Source of the DNA: Acidimicrobiia bacterium
GTDB lineage: Bacteria; Actinomycetota; Acidimicrobiia; Spongiisociales; Spongiisociaceae
NCBI GenBank assembly: GCA_021296345.1
Contig: JAGWAN010000020.1
Location: forward strand, 1 to 44,379
Reading direction: 5' to 3'
Length of the DNA stretch: 44,379 bases
Shown here: piece by piece, positions 24,285 to 33,532 of the stretch
How the letters are laid out: each line of letters begins with the position of its first letter
How positions within the stretch are numbered: position 1 is the first letter of the stretch
The notes under the pieces: generated by a model
What the model was told of the DNA's origin: nothing
The model's input: only the letters and a program-made list of their open reading frames with translations
The model's database searches: none
Made by a program: the position numbers and the translations under genes

Positions 24285-26265
24285 GAACCAGAGGGGGCGG
24301 AGGGAACCCAATCCCCGCGAGGCCAAGCTTGCTGAGAAAGGCATCGCTACGAGGCGCCCGGCCGAGGAAGTCATGCAAGAGGTCGATGGCATCCCTGGTC
24401 CCTCCGGGCTCCAACACCTTGCGGCGGTAGGCCATCCCCACCTCGGTGGAGAGCACCCCTTCCTCGGCGAAGCGACTGAACATGTCCTGGCCGAACACTT
24501 CGGCCCACTGGTATCCGTAGTAGCCGGCGTCATACCCGCCCAGAAGGTGGCCGAACGAGGAGAGCATGAAGGTGCCCTCGTGGTGCGGAAGCAGGCCGGT
24601 CCGGGCCCGGCTCCGTAACACCGCCTCCAGATCGACTGGATCGGGGGTGGTGTGGAGATCCAAGTCGATCTGGCCGAGCATCACCTGGCGGAGGTTGAAG
24701 AGGGCAACGTTCAGGTTCCGGGCATCGGTCAGACGGATCACCAGTTCCGGCGGGATCGGCGCCCCGGTGGCGTGATGGCGGGCGAAGGTCCGGAGCACGT
24801 CGGGAATCCAGCACCAGTTCTCCATGATCTGGGACGGCGCCTCCACGAAGTCCCATTCGGTTCGGGAGCCGCTGAAACGCGCCAGCTCGGCCCGTGAGAG
24901 AGACATGTGGAGGATGTGGCCGAACTCATGGAACAAGGTGACCACCTCGTCGTGCAGGAGCAACGAGGGACTATCGGGAGTGGGGTGGGTCAGGTTCGCC
25001 ACCATGGCGCTCACCGGCCGGTGGTTACCACCCTCGATGTCCATCCCGCCCGGCGACAGCGGGAACGCGGCGGCGTGCCCGAACTTACCGTCCCGGGGAT
25101 GCAGATCCATGTAGAAATGGGCTACCAACTCGCCCGAGGCCGTATCGGTGATCCGGTATGCCAGCACCTCCTCGTGCCAGACCGGCGCATTGACCTGCTG
25201 GTAGGTGAGACCGAACACCCGCTGGGTGATCTCGAACATCCCTACGATCACCTGATCCAGAGGGAAGTAGGCGGCGACCTCGAGCGGGTCCACCCCGTAG
25301 TCCCGCTTCATCTGCTCGGTGTGACAGTAAGCACGGTCCCAGGATTGGACTGGCGGCGCATCGTCTTGGGCCTCGAGCAGCTGCTCCATGGCGGCCCGCT
25401 CCCGAAGGCCCGCCTCGGTCAGACGGTCGAGTATCGACCCGTAGAAACCGGTCACAGCCTCGGGCCGGCCAGCCATCTTCTTCACCATGCTGTGGTGCGC
25501 CCACGAGCGGGCGCCGAAGATCTCGGCCAGCCGGGCCCTGATCGCCAGAGCTTCTTCGAGAACAGAGGTGTTCTCCTCCCTGGCGCGGTTGCCGAACTTG
25601 AACGCCAGCGCTTGCCTCAGATCGCGACGCGGGGAGTTCTCCATGAACGGGATCACATCCGGATAGGACATCGTGATGCGGTAGGAACCCTCGGATTCGC
25701 CCGGTGCCAGCCGGGCCACGTACGAGTCGGGCATACCTTCCAGGTCGGCCTCGGTGACATCGAGGTAATCCTCGTATTCGGCCAGGCCGGCGGAGAAGGC
25801 GACCTGGCAGCTGACCAGGCGGGTGAGCAGCTCCCGTACCCGGGATCGGTCCGCCTCGCTCAACTCGTGACCCGCCATGCGGAAGTCGCGCAAGGAGTGA
25901 TCGAGGGCTCGAGCCGCCTCGCCGGCCAGAGCCCCGGCGTCGTCAGTGCCCGCGTAGTCGCGGATGGCCTGGTAGAGATCGCGCCGCGAGATCAGATCGA
26001 GCGCCCACTTCTCCAAGCGCTCCTCGCCCTCCCGGGCCGCCGTCCGGACAGCCTCGTCGGTGGCCACCTGGCCCAGGAAGGGTCCCCGGCCATACGCGAC
26101 GGCACCCAGGCGAGCCACTTCCTCGAACGGCCGCAACGTGTTGGCGAACGTGCGCGGTCCCTGCACCGACAGTACCCCTTCGATCAGGCCCTCGGCACGG
26201 GTGATGGCCGCTTCCACGGCAGCGGCCACCGATCGGGTGGTCACGGACGTGTAGTCGAAGAGCAT
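24271..26265 (-). CDS. M3 family oligopeptidase (thimet oligopeptidase type)
   Basis: A 664-residue zinc metallopeptidase that degrades short peptides in the cytoplasm. The zinc motif HEFGHILH (HEXXH, near residue 447) is followed by the downstream acidic ligand region DFVEAPSQIMENWCW, typical of the M3A thimet/Dcp group and unlike PepF. The C-terminal region includes GGYDAGYYGYQWAEVFGQDMFSRF, which contains the substrate-binding Tyr/His segment. No signal peptide. It follows the unknown gene at 26386-27393 on the same strand after 120 nt. Full length and intact. Confidence 0.93.
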   Translation of the reverse strand: MLFDYTSVTTRSVAAAVEAAITRAEGLIEGVLSVQGPRTFANTLRPFEEVARLGAVAYGRGPFLGQVATDEAVRTAAREGEERLEKWALDLISRRDLYQAIRDYAGTDDAGALAGEAARALDHSLRDFRMAGHELSEADRSRVRELLTRLVSCQVAFSAGLAEYEDYLDVTEADLEGMPDSYVARLAPGESEGSYRITMSYPDVIPFMENSPRRDLRQALAFKFGNRAREENTSVLEEALAIRARLAEIFGARSWAHHSMVKKMAGRPEAVTGFYGSILDRLTEAGLRERAAMEQLLEAQDDAPPVQSWDRAYCHTEQMKRDYGVDPLEVAAYFPLDQVIVGMFEITQRVFGLTYQQVNAPVWHEEVLAYRITDTASGELVAHFYMDLHPRDGKFGHAAAFPLSPGGMDIEGGNHRPVSAMVANLTHPTPDSPSLLLHDEVVTLFHEFGHILHMSLSRAELARFSGSRTEWDFVEAPSQIMENWCWIPDVLRTFARHHATGAPIPPELVIRLTDARNLNVALFNLRQVMLGQIDLDLHTTPDPVDLEAVLRSRARTGLLPHHEGTFMLSSFGHLLGGYDAGYYGYQWAEVFGQDMFSRFAEEGVLSTEVGMAYRRKVLEPGGTRDAIDLLHDFLGRAPRSDAFLSKLGLAGIGFPPPPLVLRLC

Positions 26266-26385
26266 CCGCGTAATCAGCAGGAGGATGGGTCGAGGACCGC
26301 GCCGCGGAGAGCTCCGCGACCACGAAGGCCTGGTTCAGCGGCCGGCGGCGCCGCAACGATCGTCATTCCACACGTCCCGAGAAGC

Positions 26386-27393
26386 TCAACGCATCTCCTC
26401 GTAGGTGTCCCACCCGGAATCGGGCTCGACCATGACTTCGTAGACCCGGGGGGACCATCGGTCGGTTAGCTGCCGGACACCATCGGCCACTCCCTCCCCG
26501 ATGTATGCGTATAGCACGGTGAAGTCATCGAAGGCTTGATGGGCGTAGATCACGCCCTCGGCGCCCAGGGCGTCGGCCAGATCCTTCTCCACCTCCCTGA
26601 CCAGCACCGGATCGAACGACTGGACCTCGATGCTCACCGTCACCACGAAGTCCAGGTCCAGGTAGTCGAGCCTCTTCAGTGCCCGATTGATGAAGAGCCG
26701 GCTGTCACCGAGCTCCTCGTCTTCCTCCTCGATGATCTCCCATTTCTGACCGGTGGCCGAGGCGGCGTGGCGGTCGACTTGGTCCGCCAGATCGAGTAGC
26801 GGCACCCCCCAAGAAAGCGGATGGGGGACCACATCCACCGACCCGACCCAGCTTTCCATCAGGTCCTCGCCCAAGAGGTCGTCCAGGAGACGGAACACCA
26901 CCTGCAACTGCAGCACCTCATCCAAGCCGGCGAAGTCAGAATGACCGACCGTCAGGTTCAGCTCCTCACGGCTTTCATCCGGCTCGATCACCACCAGGAC
27001 ATCGCGCGGATGTATCCGGATATTTCCCACCGCAAGCGCAACCGGCCTGACGGGGATCCGGGCCGGGTGGTACTCCCAACCGCCATCGGAATCCGGCGCA
27101 GCCCGAACCCACTGCTCGGTTATCGGCCGCAGAGCGGGGTCCGAGGCGGAACTCAGGCACAGCGCGTGCCGGGCGTCGAGTCCCGGCAAGAGATCCCACT
27201 CGATTCCGGGATCGATCGCATCGGTGAGGTCCGTCAGCTGCTCGGTACCCGCTCCGTATTCACCCTGGGCTAGTTCCTGTTCCAGCAAGTCCCGCAGCCG
27301 GGTCCATTCCTGCCAGAAGACCGTGATGGCATCGCCGGCCGTCACCGGGCAGGAACCAACCCGGTCGGCCTGCTCAAGTAACGGCCCGAACAT
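26386..27393 (-). CDS. Unknown protein, possibly DUF695-like at the C-terminus
   Basis: A 335-residue, strongly acidic soluble protein without signal peptide or membrane helices. I do not recognise it firmly. The N-terminal part (FWQEWTRLRDLLEQELAQ, then IDPGIEWDLLPGLDARHALCLS) recalls proteins with a helical cap before a small alpha/beta sensor domain. The C-terminal part (YLDLDFVVTVSIEVQS, ending EPDSGWDTYEEM) weakly resembles DUF695. Its start lies 20 nt inside the suhB-type gene upstream, implying coupled translation. No catalytic motif can be pointed out. Confidence 0.75.
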   Translation of the reverse strand: MFGPLLEQADRVGSCPVTAGDAITVFWQEWTRLRDLLEQELAQGEYGAGTEQLTDLTDAIDPGIEWDLLPGLDARHALCLSSASDPALRPITEQWVRAAPDSDGGWEYHPARIPVRPVALAVGNIRIHPRDVLVVIEPDESREELNLTVGHSDFAGLDEVLQLQVVFRLLDDLLGEDLMESWVGSVDVVPHPLSWGVPLLDLADQVDRHAASATGQKWEIIEEEDEELGDSRLFINRALKRLDYLDLDFVVTVSIEVQSFDPVLVREVEKDLADALGAEGVIYAHQAFDDFTVLYAYIGEGVADGVRQLTDRWSPRVYEVMVEPDSGWDTYEEMR

Positions 27394-28201
27394 GGGGTGG
27401 GGCGACCGAGCGGACCAGATCCACCAGCGGGTCGTAGATTCCCGGCGTGGCGATAATGAAGTGCGTGGAGTCCACCTTGGCCGGGCTTGTGGTCATGTCT
27501 GCCGTCAACCCGCCTGCTTCCTCGACCAGTAACAATCCCGCTGCCACATCCCACGGATAGATGCCGAACTCCCAGAAGCCGTCGAAGCGCCCGCAGGCCA
27601 CCCAGGCGAAGTCCAGAGCGGCTGACCCGAGCCGGCGTATGTCCCGCACCCGCTTCATCACCTCTCCTGCCGCGGCGGTGTATGCCGGGCCGTTCAGGTG
27701 GCGGTCATACGGGAATCCGGTTCCGACCAGGCATTCCTGGAGCCTGGTCCAGGAAGAGACCCGGATCGGCCGGCCGTCGAGATAGGCGCCCTGCCCCCGC
27801 ACCGCACTGAACACCTCGTCCCGCATCACATCTATCACCACGCCCGCTACCGGCTCGTCTCCGTCCCAGAGCCCTACGGAAACGGCCACGTGCGGATGGC
27901 GGTGCAGGAAGTTGATGGTTCCGTCAAGCGGATCCACGATCCACCGCCGCCCGACCGCTTCCGTCTGGCCGCCCCCTTCCTCGCCCAGCACTACGTCGTC
28001 CGGGCGCAGGGCGCCCAGTACCTCCAGGATGGCCGCCTCGGCTGCCCGGTCCACCTCCGTCACGGGATCTACCACTCCCTTGAGGTCCGGGTCGATATCC
28101 CGCCCGAACGACCTACGCACCACTCCGGCGCCGGCGCGCGCCGCCGTGACCGCCACCTCCAGGTCGGTCCGCAGGTCCACGTTCAGAGCTCCGACGGTCA
28201 A
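27374..28201 (-). CDS. Inositol-1-monophosphatase family protein
   Basis: A 275-residue Mg2+/Li+-sensitive phosphatase of the SuhB/IMPase group. Metal ligands are present: Glu74/Glu75 in VLGEEGGG, DPLDGT (Asp90, Asp93) and the C-terminal PWDVAAGLLLVEEAGG. It may dephosphorylate inositol phosphate, fructose-1,6-bisphosphate or histidinol phosphate; these cannot be separated by eye. It starts with TTG at 28201, with GAGGA about 8 nt upstream; an internal GTG is an alternative. It overlaps the next gene by 20 nt. Confidence 0.92.
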   Translation of the reverse strand: MTVGALNVDLRTDLEVAVTAARAGAGVVRRSFGRDIDPDLKGVVDPVTEVDRAAEAAILEVLGALRPDDVVLGEEGGGQTEAVGRRWIVDPLDGTINFLHRHPHVAVSVGLWDGDEPVAGVVIDVMRDEVFSAVRGQGAYLDGRPIRVSSWTRLQECLVGTGFPYDRHLNGPAYTAAAGEVMKRVRDIRRLGSAALDFAWVACGRFDGFWEFGIYPWDVAAGLLLVEEAGGLTADMTTSPAKVDSTHFIIATPGIYDPLVDLVRSVAPPHVRAVT

Positions 28202-28453
28202 GAGAAGAGTCCTCGGGGAAGGTTCACGACGATCCGCAGGCGGCCTGACGGGCGCCGCCGTGATGCCCGGCCGACGGGAGAGCGACCCCCAGCAATCGCC
28301 ACTAGCACCCTCCTTGGACTCTCGACTGCGGATGCGGGCCGCGGGCGCGCTGCCCCGCCGTTGCCATCCGGTGTTGACCGGGCATCATCATACGGCCAGG
28401 CACGCCCGTTTCCGGGTAATAGAAGACCCCGCCGAGCAGTGCGAGCACCAACG

Positions 28454-28459
28454 TACAAT
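28454..28459 (+). promoter_or_regulatory. -10 hexamer for leaderless lnt transcript
   Basis: TACAAT lies exactly 7 nt before the GTG at 28467, which supports that start out of several candidates. Confidence 0.5.
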
Positions 28460-28466
28460 CCCGCCG

Positions 28467-29945
28467 GTGGCGTGGACTGTGACAACACTGCGGCTGGTCG
28501 GTGCGGTGGTGGCGGGCATCATGGCGGCCCTCGGCTACCCACCGTACGAGTGGACCTCCCTCGCCTGGGCGGGCCTGGTGGGCTTCGTCTGGCTGGTGGC
28601 AACGGCCGGCTCCCGACCGGTTGCCCTGTGGTCCGGATACCTGTTCGGTCTGGCCTACTTCGCGGTGATCCTCTCCTGGCTCATCGAGGTGGAACTGATC
28701 GCCTACTACCCCCTGGCGATGGTGCAGGCACTGGCCTTCCTGATCGGCGCCGCCGGGATATTCCGCTACAGGGAGGCCGCCCCCTGGACCTTCGTGTTGG
28801 CAACGGCCGGAGCGGCGGCGCTGGCGGAGTTCCTGCGGGTGCGGTGGCCTTTCGGCGGCTTTCCCTGGGGTTCGATCGGCGTGATGGCCGGCGCCACACC
28901 CCTCCGCCCGTCCGCTCAGTGGTTCGGTGCTACCGGCTGGGGAGTCCTGCTGGCGGCGCTGGCGGCGCTGGTGGTGTTGGTGATACGTCGGCGACTCTCC
29001 TGGAAGGTGCTTGCGGCAGCATCCGGGGGCGTGGTGATACTGGGTCTGGCCGGGAACGTCTGGCCGGCGATCCCGGAAGGGGAAACCCGGTCGGTGACGA
29101 TCGTGCAAGGGAACTCGCCCTGCCCCGGGACGCGGTGCCCGGACGAACGCAGGCTCATCTACGAGAGCCACCTGGCCCTGACCCGCGCTCTGGAACCCGG
29201 TCCCGACCTGGTGGTCTGGCCTGAGAGCTCCACCGGAGGCAGCGCCGACCCGCTTCGGGATCCCACGGTGGCGAGAGCCATCGGCGCCGAAGCCGTCCGG
29301 CTTGACGCACTGATACTGGTGGGGGGAGACCTCGACGCGGGACCCGATCATTTCGAGAACATCAACGTGGTCTTCGGACCGAGCGGCGCCGTGGTCGGTA
29401 CCTACCGGAAGCGGCATCCGGTGCCGTTCGGAGAATACGTGCCCCTCCGCCCCCTCTTCGAGATGGTGCCGGCCCTCGACCGGGTGCCACGAGACATGAT
29501 CCGGGGGCGAGAGCAGGTGTTGTTCGACCTCGATGGAGTTCGATTCGGCTCCGTTATCAGCTACGAAGGGGCCTACGCTCGCTACGAGCGGGAGGCGGTG
29601 CGCGCAGGAGCGGCCTTCCTGGTGCTGGCGACCAACGAAGCCTCGTTCGGTAGGACGCCGGCCAGCGACCAGCTGATCGCCATCAGCCGGATGAGGGCGG
29701 CGGAGTTGGGGGTGGACCTGGTTCACGCCGCGGTCACCGGTAAGTCGGCCTTCGTTTACGCCGATGGGCGGGTGGGGGGCCGGACCGACCTGTTCGAGAC
29801 CACCATCGCCAACGGCGTCCCCGCCGCCCGGACGGCGGGCCCCACCCTTTACGCCCGCTGGGGCGATTGGCTCCAGGTCGGGGCGATGCTCGGCTATCTG
29901 GGCCTGCGGGTCGCCGGCCGGTTCAGGAGGGAAGAACGGACATGA
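28467..29945 (+). CDS. lnt: Apolipoprotein N-acyltransferase homologue
   Basis: A 492-residue protein with about six N-terminal membrane helices and a C-terminal nitrilase domain from about residue 208. It would N-acylate the lipid-modified cysteine of lipoproteins. Of the catalytic triad, Glu253 (VVWPES) and Lys315 (GTYRKRHPVPFGEYVPL) are in place, but the nucleophilic Cys is Ser365 (SVISYEGAY). Similar Ser variants seem to occur in other actinobacterial homologues, so activity is uncertain. The GTG at 28467 is chosen because TACAAT is 7 nt upstream; the frame stays open much further back into antisense suhB sequence. It overlaps the ROK gene by 4 nt. Confidence 0.87.
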   Translation: MAWTVTTLRLVGAVVAGIMAALGYPPYEWTSLAWAGLVGFVWLVATAGSRPVALWSGYLFGLAYFAVILSWLIEVELIAYYPLAMVQALAFLIGAAGIFRYREAAPWTFVLATAGAAALAEFLRVRWPFGGFPWGSIGVMAGATPLRPSAQWFGATGWGVLLAALAALVVLVIRRRLSWKVLAAASGGVVILGLAGNVWPAIPEGETRSVTIVQGNSPCPGTRCPDERRLIYESHLALTRALEPGPDLVVWPESSTGGSADPLRDPTVARAIGAEAVRLDALILVGGDLDAGPDHFENINVVFGPSGAVVGTYRKRHPVPFGEYVPLRPLFEMVPALDRVPRDMIRGREQVLFDLDGVRFGSVISYEGAYARYEREAVRAGAAFLVLATNEASFGRTPASDQLIAISRMRAAELGVDLVHAAVTGKSAFVYADGRVGGRTDLFETTIANGVPAARTAGPTLYARWGDWLQVGAMLGYLGLRVAGRFRREERT

Positions 29946-30841
29946 GCCGGGCCGGGCTCCGGGTCGGGATCGACTTGGGGGGTACCAAGATCGAAGGTGC
30001 GGTGCTCGACCCGAGCGGGCGGGTACTGACCAGAAAGCGAGTACCCACGCCGGCAGGAGACTACGAGGGCACCGTCAGGGCGGTCGTGGAGCTGATCCGC
30101 GAGGTGGAGGCCTGCGCCGGAGGGCAGGGCACCGTCGGGATCGGCACGCCCGGGGCCGTATCTCCGTTCTCGGGACTGCTCCGCAACTCCAACTCGGTGG
30201 CGCTGAACGGCCGGCCCCTTGATCGTGACCTGGAAACGGCTCTCGGGCGACCGGTGCGGGTGGCCAACGACGCCGACTGCTTCGCACTGGCCGAAGCGGT
30301 CACAGGAGCGGGCGTCGGAGCCGGGACCGTATTCGGCGTGATCCTGGGTACGGGCGTAGGAGGCGGCCTGGTGATCAACCGGACCCCCCAGGTGGGTCCC
30401 AACCGGATCACGGGCGAATGGGGTCACAATCCCCAACCCGGCGAGACGGGCGGGCGGGCCTGCTACTGCGGGAAGACCGACTGCGTGGAGCTCTACCTGT
30501 CCGGTCCGGCGGTGGCCGGTGAGTACCGGCGATCCGGCGGGATGGAACTGACGGCTGAGCAGGTCATGGGTCGAATCAGTGGGGATGCGCTCGCCGCCGC
30601 AGTGTCCGATCGCTACACCACCCGCTTGGCGAGGGCGCTGGCGGTGGTGATCAACATCCTCGATCCCGATGTCGTGATCCTGGGCGGGGGCATGTCGAAT
30701 GTGGATCACCTTTACGAGGAGGTGCCGAAAAGGTGGGGGGAGTGGATATTCTCCGATAGCGTGGCTACCCGCCTGGCACGGAACCGGCACGGCGACTCGG
30801 GGGGCGTGGTGGGTGCGGCATGGCTCTGGCCGGGTCCTTGA
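29942..30841 (+). CDS. ROK family sugar kinase
   Basis: A 299-residue kinase. The phosphate-binding motif GIDLGGTKIEGAVLD is at the N-terminus. GTGVGGGLVIN and the zinc motif region GEWGHNPQPGETGG, followed by CYCGKTDCVELYLSGPA, resemble fructokinase/mannokinase-type ROK enzymes more than transcriptional ROK regulators, as no helix-turn-helix is present. It phosphorylates a hexose; whether glucose or fructose is unresolved. The ATG overlaps the lnt stop (ATGA). Confidence 0.92.
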   Translation: MSRAGLRVGIDLGGTKIEGAVLDPSGRVLTRKRVPTPAGDYEGTVRAVVELIREVEACAGGQGTVGIGTPGAVSPFSGLLRNSNSVALNGRPLDRDLETALGRPVRVANDADCFALAEAVTGAGVGAGTVFGVILGTGVGGGLVINRTPQVGPNRITGEWGHNPQPGETGGRACYCGKTDCVELYLSGPAVAGEYRRSGGMELTAEQVMGRISGDALAAAVSDRYTTRLARALAVVINILDPDVVILGGGMSNVDHLYEEVPKRWGEWIFSDSVATRLARNRHGDSGGVVGAAWLWPGP

Positions 30842-30905
30842 TGGGGACACGCGAGCAAGGTCCACCGGTTGACCCCGGCACCGTACCGACGAAAGGTGGG
30901 GATTG

Positions 30906-31628
30906 ATGGAAGGTAAGCGAAGCTCCCGGATAGCGACCGGACTCCTACTCGTGGTGATCGGCGCGCTGATGCTCGTCGAGAACCTCACCGGTTGGGGCTA
31001 CACGATCGGCGACTGGTGGCCTGCGCTCCTGGTGGTGATCGGACTCGCCAACCTGGTCCGGCGGCGCTCGGGCCGATGGTTCTGGGCTGCGTTCACCCTG
31101 CTCGGCGCCCTGTTTCTCCTGGACTCCCTGGGTGTCTGGACGATCGATTTCGGAGACGTGTGGAGGCTCTGGCCGCTCATCCTGGTCTGGGTGGGCGCCA
31201 GGTTCATCCTGGCCGGTCGCCGCTCCCGGGCCAGGCGTCGTAAGCAGGACCGGATCCCGGACGGCATGGACACCAGCGAGCTGAACGTGTCCTGCGGGTT
31301 CGGAACAACCGAGCAGCGGATCACCAGCAGGACGTTCTCCGGAGGAACCGTCAGCGCCATATTCGGGTCCGCCACGATCGACCTGGTCGATGCCGGGTTG
31401 GCGATCAGCGCGCCCGCAGTGGACGTCTCCGCGGTCTTCGGTGGGGTCGTCTTCGTGGTCCCCGACGACTGGGTGGTCGACCTGCGGACCACCAACGTGT
31501 TCGGCGGAGCCAGCGACCAGCGAAGCGAGACCTCACCGAGGACGGGCCCGACGCTCACGATCACCGGAACCCTCCTGTTCGGAGGGATCACCATCGAATC
31601 CGGCCCGGCCGCCAAGCGGTCCACCTGA
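30906..31628 (+). CDS. LiaF-like membrane protein
   Basis: A 240-residue protein with four N-terminal membrane segments (GLLLVVIGALMLVENLTGW, WWPALLVVIGLANLV and following), a basic linker (RRSRARRRKQDR), and a C-terminal beta-helix-like domain with repeats such as AIFGSATIDL, AVFGGVVFVVPDDWVV and NVFGGASDQR. This is the DUF5668 plus LiaF C-terminal pattern associated with cell-envelope stress sensing in Gram-positive bacteria. No LiaRS genes are adjacent. The ATG at 30906 follows an AGGTGGGG stretch. Confidence 0.85.
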   Translation: MEGKRSSRIATGLLLVVIGALMLVENLTGWGYTIGDWWPALLVVIGLANLVRRRSGRWFWAAFTLLGALFLLDSLGVWTIDFGDVWRLWPLILVWVGARFILAGRRSRARRRKQDRIPDGMDTSELNVSCGFGTTEQRITSRTFSGGTVSAIFGSATIDLVDAGLAISAPAVDVSAVFGGVVFVVPDDWVVDLRTTNVFGGASDQRSETSPRTGPTLTITGTLLFGGITIESGPAAKRST

Positions 31629-31648
31629 CCGGATGGCTAGACGGACCG

Positions 31649-32443
31649 CTACAGGGGTATGCCGGCCTCCGATCGGGCCCTGGACAGCGCCTTACGCATA
31701 TGAAGCTCGGGAATAGGTCCTCGCCGGACCGCGTCCTCCGCCGGACGCCCGTCGAAGAGCACCTGGCGTAACAACGCGGCCACCCTCTCGAGCCGGTCCG
31801 CCTGGTCGTCGACATCGGCCGGGGAGAGCAGGCCGCCATGGCCGGGTACCACCGTGGGCCCCACTGCGGGACGCGAAGCGGCCAGCGTGGCGGGCCATTC
31901 CAGAGGGTAGGAGTCGCCCATCTCGGGGCTCTTGCCCTGTTCCACCAGATCCCCCATGAAGGTCACCCCGCCGCAGCGGACCACGACATCGGCATCGGTG
32001 TGGCCCCGCCCATGGTACGTGGCCTCAACCCGGTGTCTACCTATGTCGATGGAGGTCACCGCCTCGAACGTATGCTGCGGCGGCACCACTCTCACCCGCT
32101 CGATCTCGTCTCTCCGGTCCCGAGGCATCCAGCGAAGAGCGTCATCGAAATGGGGCTCCGGATTACCCAGGAGCATCCGTCTGCATGACCGGTGTCCCCA
32201 GATGGCCGCACCCGGGAAGAGGGCGTTCCCGAACACGTGATCCCAGTGCCAGTGGGTGTTGATGACCCACCTCACCGGTTTGGTCGTCAGCGCGCGAAGC
32301 TCGCCGAACAGCTCGCGTGCGGCTTCCTCGCTCTCGCGGGTGTCGACCAGCAGGACACCCTCCTCGCCGATCACGACCCCGATATTGATCCGCAGGAAGG
32401 AATAGGGACGCCGGAAGACGCCTTCGGCGAGTTCTTCGAACAT
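31649..32443 (-). CDS. Metallo-beta-lactamase fold hydrolase
   Basis: A 264-residue MBL-fold protein. The zinc motif is THWHWDHV (His64, His66, Asp68, His69), with further metal ligands in YHGRGHTDADVVV, FMGDLVEQ and VVPGHGG. It has the general layout of MBL hydrolases, with a short helical C-terminus. Substrate is unknown. A TAATCT hexamer lies 9 nt before the ATG. It is convergent with the LiaF-like gene (20 nt apart) and divergent from the TGS GTPase. Confidence 0.9.
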   Translation of the reverse strand: MFEELAEGVFRRPYSFLRINIGVVIGEEGVLLVDTRESEEAARELFGELRALTTKPVRWVINTHWHWDHVFGNALFPGAAIWGHRSCRRMLLGNPEPHFDDALRWMPRDRRDEIERVRVVPPQHTFEAVTSIDIGRHRVEATYHGRGHTDADVVVRCGGVTFMGDLVEQGKSPEMGDSYPLEWPATLAASRPAVGPTVVPGHGGLLSPADVDDQADRLERVAALLRQVLFDGRPAEDAVRRGPIPELHMRKALSRARSEAGIPL

Positions 32444-32508
32444 GGCCTCGCGAGATTACCCCCCGTGGATCGGCGGTCTCGCCGCCGTTGCGCCATCATG
32501 GGGAAGTA

Positions 32509-33513
32509 ATGCCCACCAACGTCACGCCGGAGTACAAGAAGGCCGAAGGCGACTACAAGGCGGCCCGCGAGCCCCGGGAGCGCCTGGTGGCCCTCAGGGA
32601 GATGCTCCGCACCATCCCGAAGCACAAGGGAACCGAACACCTCCAGGCCGGAATCAAGACCAAGATCAAGGAGTTGACCGAGGAGCTGGCCGCGCCGAGG
32701 AAGGCGGGAGCGCGGGCCGGGCCGGTCTACACGGTCCGGCCGGAAGGGGCCGGCCAGATCGTCCTTCTCGGGCCTCCCAACAGCGGCAAGTCCTCACTGC
32801 ACCACGCCCTCACCGGATCGGGCGCCCCGGTCGGGGCCTACCCGTTCACCACCCAGCACCCTCAGCCCGGAATGGCGCCCGTGCACGACATCGGGATACA
32901 GCTGATCGACCTGCCGCCGGTCACCGCCGAGCACCCTCTGCCCTGGATCGGAAACGCCCTGCAACCCGCGGACGGTGCGCTACTGGTGGTTGATGTTTCG
33001 GAGCCGGGTTGCGTGGCCGCCGTAGAGGAGCTCGTGGGTTTGCTGGAGGAGCGCAAGGTGTTTCCCACCGGGGAGTGGCCGAAGGGTGCGGCGGCGTCGC
33101 CGGATCCCGAAGATCCGTTTGCCAAGCTCCTGCCGACCGCGCTGGTGGCGTCCAAGGCCGACCTGACCGAGCAGGTCGAGGAGGAGGTGGAGGTGCTGAT
33201 GGAGCTGGTCGGCCTCGACCTCCCCGTTCTCAGGTCCTCGGTGCCGGATGGCGAGTTAAGGCATCTGGGCGATTGGCTCTTCGATGCCCTGGGAGTGGTG
33301 CGGGTGTATACGGTCGCGGCCACCGAGCGCAAGGACGATCGGCCCTACACGATCCGCCGCGGCCAGACGGTGCTGGATGTTGCCGCCCTGATCCACAAGG
33401 ATTTCGCCCGCGACCTCAAGTTCGCCCGGCTTGTCCGGCCCGGCCGGCCCGACCGCCGCATCGGTAGGGCGTTCCCGCTCGAGGACGGGGACCGAATCGA
33501 GATTCACATCTGA
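32509..33513 (+). CDS. TGS-domain GTPase (DRG/Obg-like)
   Basis: A 334-residue protein: helical N-terminus (1-75), GTPase domain with G1 GPPNSGKSS (88-96), G4 ASKAD (214-218) and a C-terminal TGS domain (about 265-334: YTVAATERKDDRPYTIRRGQTVLDVA). This is the DRG-type arrangement, related to ribosome-associated GTPases. In G3, DLPP (124-127) replaces DxxG; the Gly that positions the gamma-phosphate is Pro, which may alter hydrolysis. The ATG at 32509 follows GGGGAAG; an upstream ATG at 32488 is less likely. Function in bacteria is unclear. Confidence 0.87.
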   Translation: MPTNVTPEYKKAEGDYKAAREPRERLVALREMLRTIPKHKGTEHLQAGIKTKIKELTEELAAPRKAGARAGPVYTVRPEGAGQIVLLGPPNSGKSSLHHALTGSGAPVGAYPFTTQHPQPGMAPVHDIGIQLIDLPPVTAEHPLPWIGNALQPADGALLVVDVSEPGCVAAVEELVGLLEERKVFPTGEWPKGAAASPDPEDPFAKLLPTALVASKADLTEQVEEEVEVLMELVGLDLPVLRSSVPDGELRHLGDWLFDALGVVRVYTVAATERKDDRPYTIRRGQTVLDVAALIHKDFARDLKFARLVRPGRPDRRIGRAFPLEDGDRIEIHI

Positions 33514-33532
33514 GCGACACCCGAGCCGACCC

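Noticed and set aside
27912-28466. Upstream part of the lnt frame
   Set aside because: It is antisense to the SuhB-type gene; the first Lnt helix begins after the GTG at 28467.
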